From: Muscardinus avellanarius
Taxonomy: Eukaryota > Chordata > Mammalia > Rodentia > Gliridae
Direction: 5' to 3'
Assembly (NCBI GenBank): GCA_963383645.1
Contig: OY726561.1
Coordinates: forward strand, 140,637,441 to 140,701,440
Length of the DNA: 64,000 nt
Each line of letters starts with the position of its first letter. The first letter of the stretch is position 1. Under the pieces are notes generated by a model. It did not search any database and had not been told where the DNA came from. It saw only the letters and a list, made by a program, of their open reading frames with translations. Of the stretch, positions 57,270-64,000 are shown one piece after another. A program made the translations under genes and the position numbers.

Positions 57270-57420
57270 CCGAAGTTGGCGCGTGTAAGCTCTCACGCCC
57301 ACTTTCTCCTAATTACCTCCCTCCTTATTTGTCTTCCTTTAACGGCCTGTCAACCAAAATCTCTTGCCTTTCCCCTGGCGCCGGCGGCCTCAATTAGGAG
57401 TACATCTGCGGAGGCTGGAA
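57270..57420. promoter_or_regulatory. Candidate regulatory block 2 kb upstream of CACNA2D2
   Basis: Contains CTCCTAATTACCTCC and CTCAATTAGGAG, two homeodomain sites about 65 bp apart that are near inverted copies (TCCTAATT and AATTAGGA). No repeat. The nearest candidate element upstream of the promoter. Confidence 0.42.
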
Positions 57421-58010
57421 CTGAATGCCCAACTGCCGGGCCCACCGCCTCACCCACGCTGGCTCCAGGTGCCGGGCGCGCCGGGTGCTCTCTGGGGATG
57501 GCACTGCCATCCGGTGTTGTGTCGAAGGCTACACAGGCTGCCCCTGACATTTCTCAGACCAACGCAGGGTCTGTCTTGGGAAGCGCCCATCCCCCCGGGC
57601 ACCCAGGAGGAGTTACAACCTTCGTGCTGTCTCCTGGCCAGGAGTGCAGGTATCTGCCCAGCAGACAGTGGGGAGGACCTCCCAGGCCAGGCCTGCTGAG
57701 GACCTCCCAGGCCAGGACACAGATCCTGGAGACAGGTACCAGCAGGAGGGGCCGGGAAGGGGCTGGCCAGCCCAGGCGTGATGGCTCTCAGCGCAGGACT
57801 CTCCCATTCTGTCCCTCGTGGTGGAGGGACCGCCCTGCCCAGAGGCAGGACGGCATCCGGTACACTCAGGCGCCCAGGGTCAGCCAGAGCCCTGCGTGTC
57901 TCCCTGAAGAGCCAGCCTGACCCGGGCTTCATGGTCCACTGCGCCCTTCCTGTCCATCAGTCCTTGGGCCACTGGGGCTTGAGGCCAGGACCTCTGGCCT
58001 CAGCACTGCC
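57421..58010. other. Unique intergenic sequence
   Basis: No gene recognised; a 23-bp near-repeat (GAGGACCTCCCAGGCCAG) occurs at 57674 and 57700. Confidence 0.35.
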
Positions 58011-58014
58011 CCTT

Positions 58015-58048
58015 TCTTTTTCTTTCTTTTTCCTTTTCTTTTTCTTTT

Positions 58049-58081
<33 letters not shown>

Positions 58082-58277
58082 GGGTCTGGGGATGGAACCC
58101 AGGGACATTCGACCTCCGAGCTACACCCCCTGCCCTAGTTTTTATTCTTTATTTTGAGACAGGGTCTAAGTTGCAAAGGGCCTCACTAAGCAGCTGAGGC
58201 TGTCTTTGAACCACGATCCTCCAGTCTCAGCCTCCCGAATGCTGGGATGACAAGCGTGCGCCGCCACGCCCGGCTTG
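58015..58277 (-). mobile_element. B1-ID SINE with long poly(T) on the plus strand
   Basis: A T-rich tail (58015-58079) precedes the right arm GGGGATGGAACCCAGGGACA; the left arm ends CCGCCACGCCCGGC. The long tail and good arms indicate a relatively young copy. Confidence 0.87.
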
Positions 58278-58667
58278 CACTACATTTTTCTGATAGTGTT
58301 TTTGGGGCCTGTTGGCAAAATCCTCAGGCTGGGAGGAGAAAGCGGCCCCCTGTGGAGCCCCGCTTGTAGGAGGGGAGACCAGGGAGCTACCGCAGAACTG
58401 GGGGCAGGCAGAGGTGGTCCTGAGCCCTCTAACCAGCGCCCCGCTGGGCGCCCTCATCCTTCCTCCTGGGCTGGCTGTGAGTGGACGGAAGGACGCCCAC
58501 CCAGGCGTGGTGCGGAGGGGCCTCCTGGACATCTCAGCTAAGCCCCCCGGCAGTTACTGCCCCCACTCTGCAGGGTAGGCAGACTGGGTAGCTACCGCTG
58601 GGGATCGGCTCTGGGCCAGGCCAGGTGTGCTGTCCATCTGAATATCCTCCCACCCTGAGTGCTGCTG

Positions 58668-58870
58668 GGTTTTTTGATGGTTTGGGGTTCTGGGAATTGA
58701 ACCCAGGAACGTTCTGCCTCCAAGCTACACTCGCAGCCCTTTTTATTTTATTTTTTTGTTTTGAAACAAGGTCTCACTAGGTTGCTCAGGGTCTCGCTAA
58801 GTTGCTGAGGCTGACCTTGAACCCGCCATCCTCCCGTCTAGGCCTCCTCCGTACTGGAGGACAGGCGTCT
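58668..58870 (-). mobile_element. Diverged B1-ID SINE
   Basis: ID-like arm at 58685-58740, B1 arm to about 58870. Last repeat before the CACNA2D2 promoter. Confidence 0.7.
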
Positions 58871-59039
58871 GCATGAGGCTGGCTGAGCGTTTCTGTTCAT
58901 CCTGGAAGCGGGGCTGAGCCCCCATCCGACCACTCGCAGAGGAGGAGACTGAGGCACTCCGGGGCCGCCACTCCTGGGGCAGCCATGAAACGGGGCGGCC
59001 TCTTGGGGCGCAGGGGTGACGCCTGGGCCTAGAGGAGTC

Positions 59040-64000
<4,961 letters not shown>

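Overview
The window is mammalian nuclear DNA, almost certainly from a rodent. Protein-coding sequence is confined to short exons with GT/AG boundaries, two CpG-rich promoter regions sit beside them, and the non-coding space is packed with one SINE type: a 7SL/B1-like left arm joined to a tRNA-Ala/ID-like right arm. Such B1-ID dimers are known from squirrel-related rodents (squirrels, dormice and relatives). The copies here differ from the ground-squirrel consensus I remember, so I place the animal in that broad clade and no closer.

Layout. (1) 1-1219, minus strand: the first three coding exons of HEMK1, a mitochondrial release-factor glutamine methyltransferase; the rest lies beyond base 1. 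(2) About 2.3-4.4 kb: two CpG-rich regions, one for HEMK1 (minus) and one for C3orf18 (plus), head to head. (3) 4.0-15.0 kb, plus strand: the orthologue of human C3orf18, a small single-pass membrane protein; its whole 156-codon CDS is readable over four coding exons, one of only 26 nt. (4) 15-59 kb: a roughly 44-kb intergenic region with no convincing gene. Its first part (15-43 kb) is dense in SINEs, with old LINE-1 pieces, two probable retroviral LTRs and a perfect 6 x 91-bp minisatellite. Its second part (43-58 kb) is SINE-poor and dotted with short AT-rich islands full of homeodomain, POU and forkhead-like motifs that look like conserved enhancers. (5) 59.1-64 kb, plus strand: CpG island, first coding exon and start of intron 1 of CACNA2D2, an alpha2delta-2 auxiliary subunit of voltage-gated calcium channels.

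Gene order and orientation (HEMK1 minus, C3orf18 plus, CACNA2D2 plus) match human 3p21.31, so this is a conserved syntenic block. The three genes have no shared pathway that I know of. HEMK1 and C3orf18 are housekeeping-type neighbours, while the AT-rich islands are more likely to serve the tissue-restricted CACNA2D2. I found no undescribed gene system. The most unusual structures are the identical-copy minisatellite, a three-level nested SINE with an intact target-site duplication, a 200-nt homopyrimidine tract, a tandemly duplicated CTCF-like motif in HEMK1, and a CACNA2D2 signal peptide that appears shortened.
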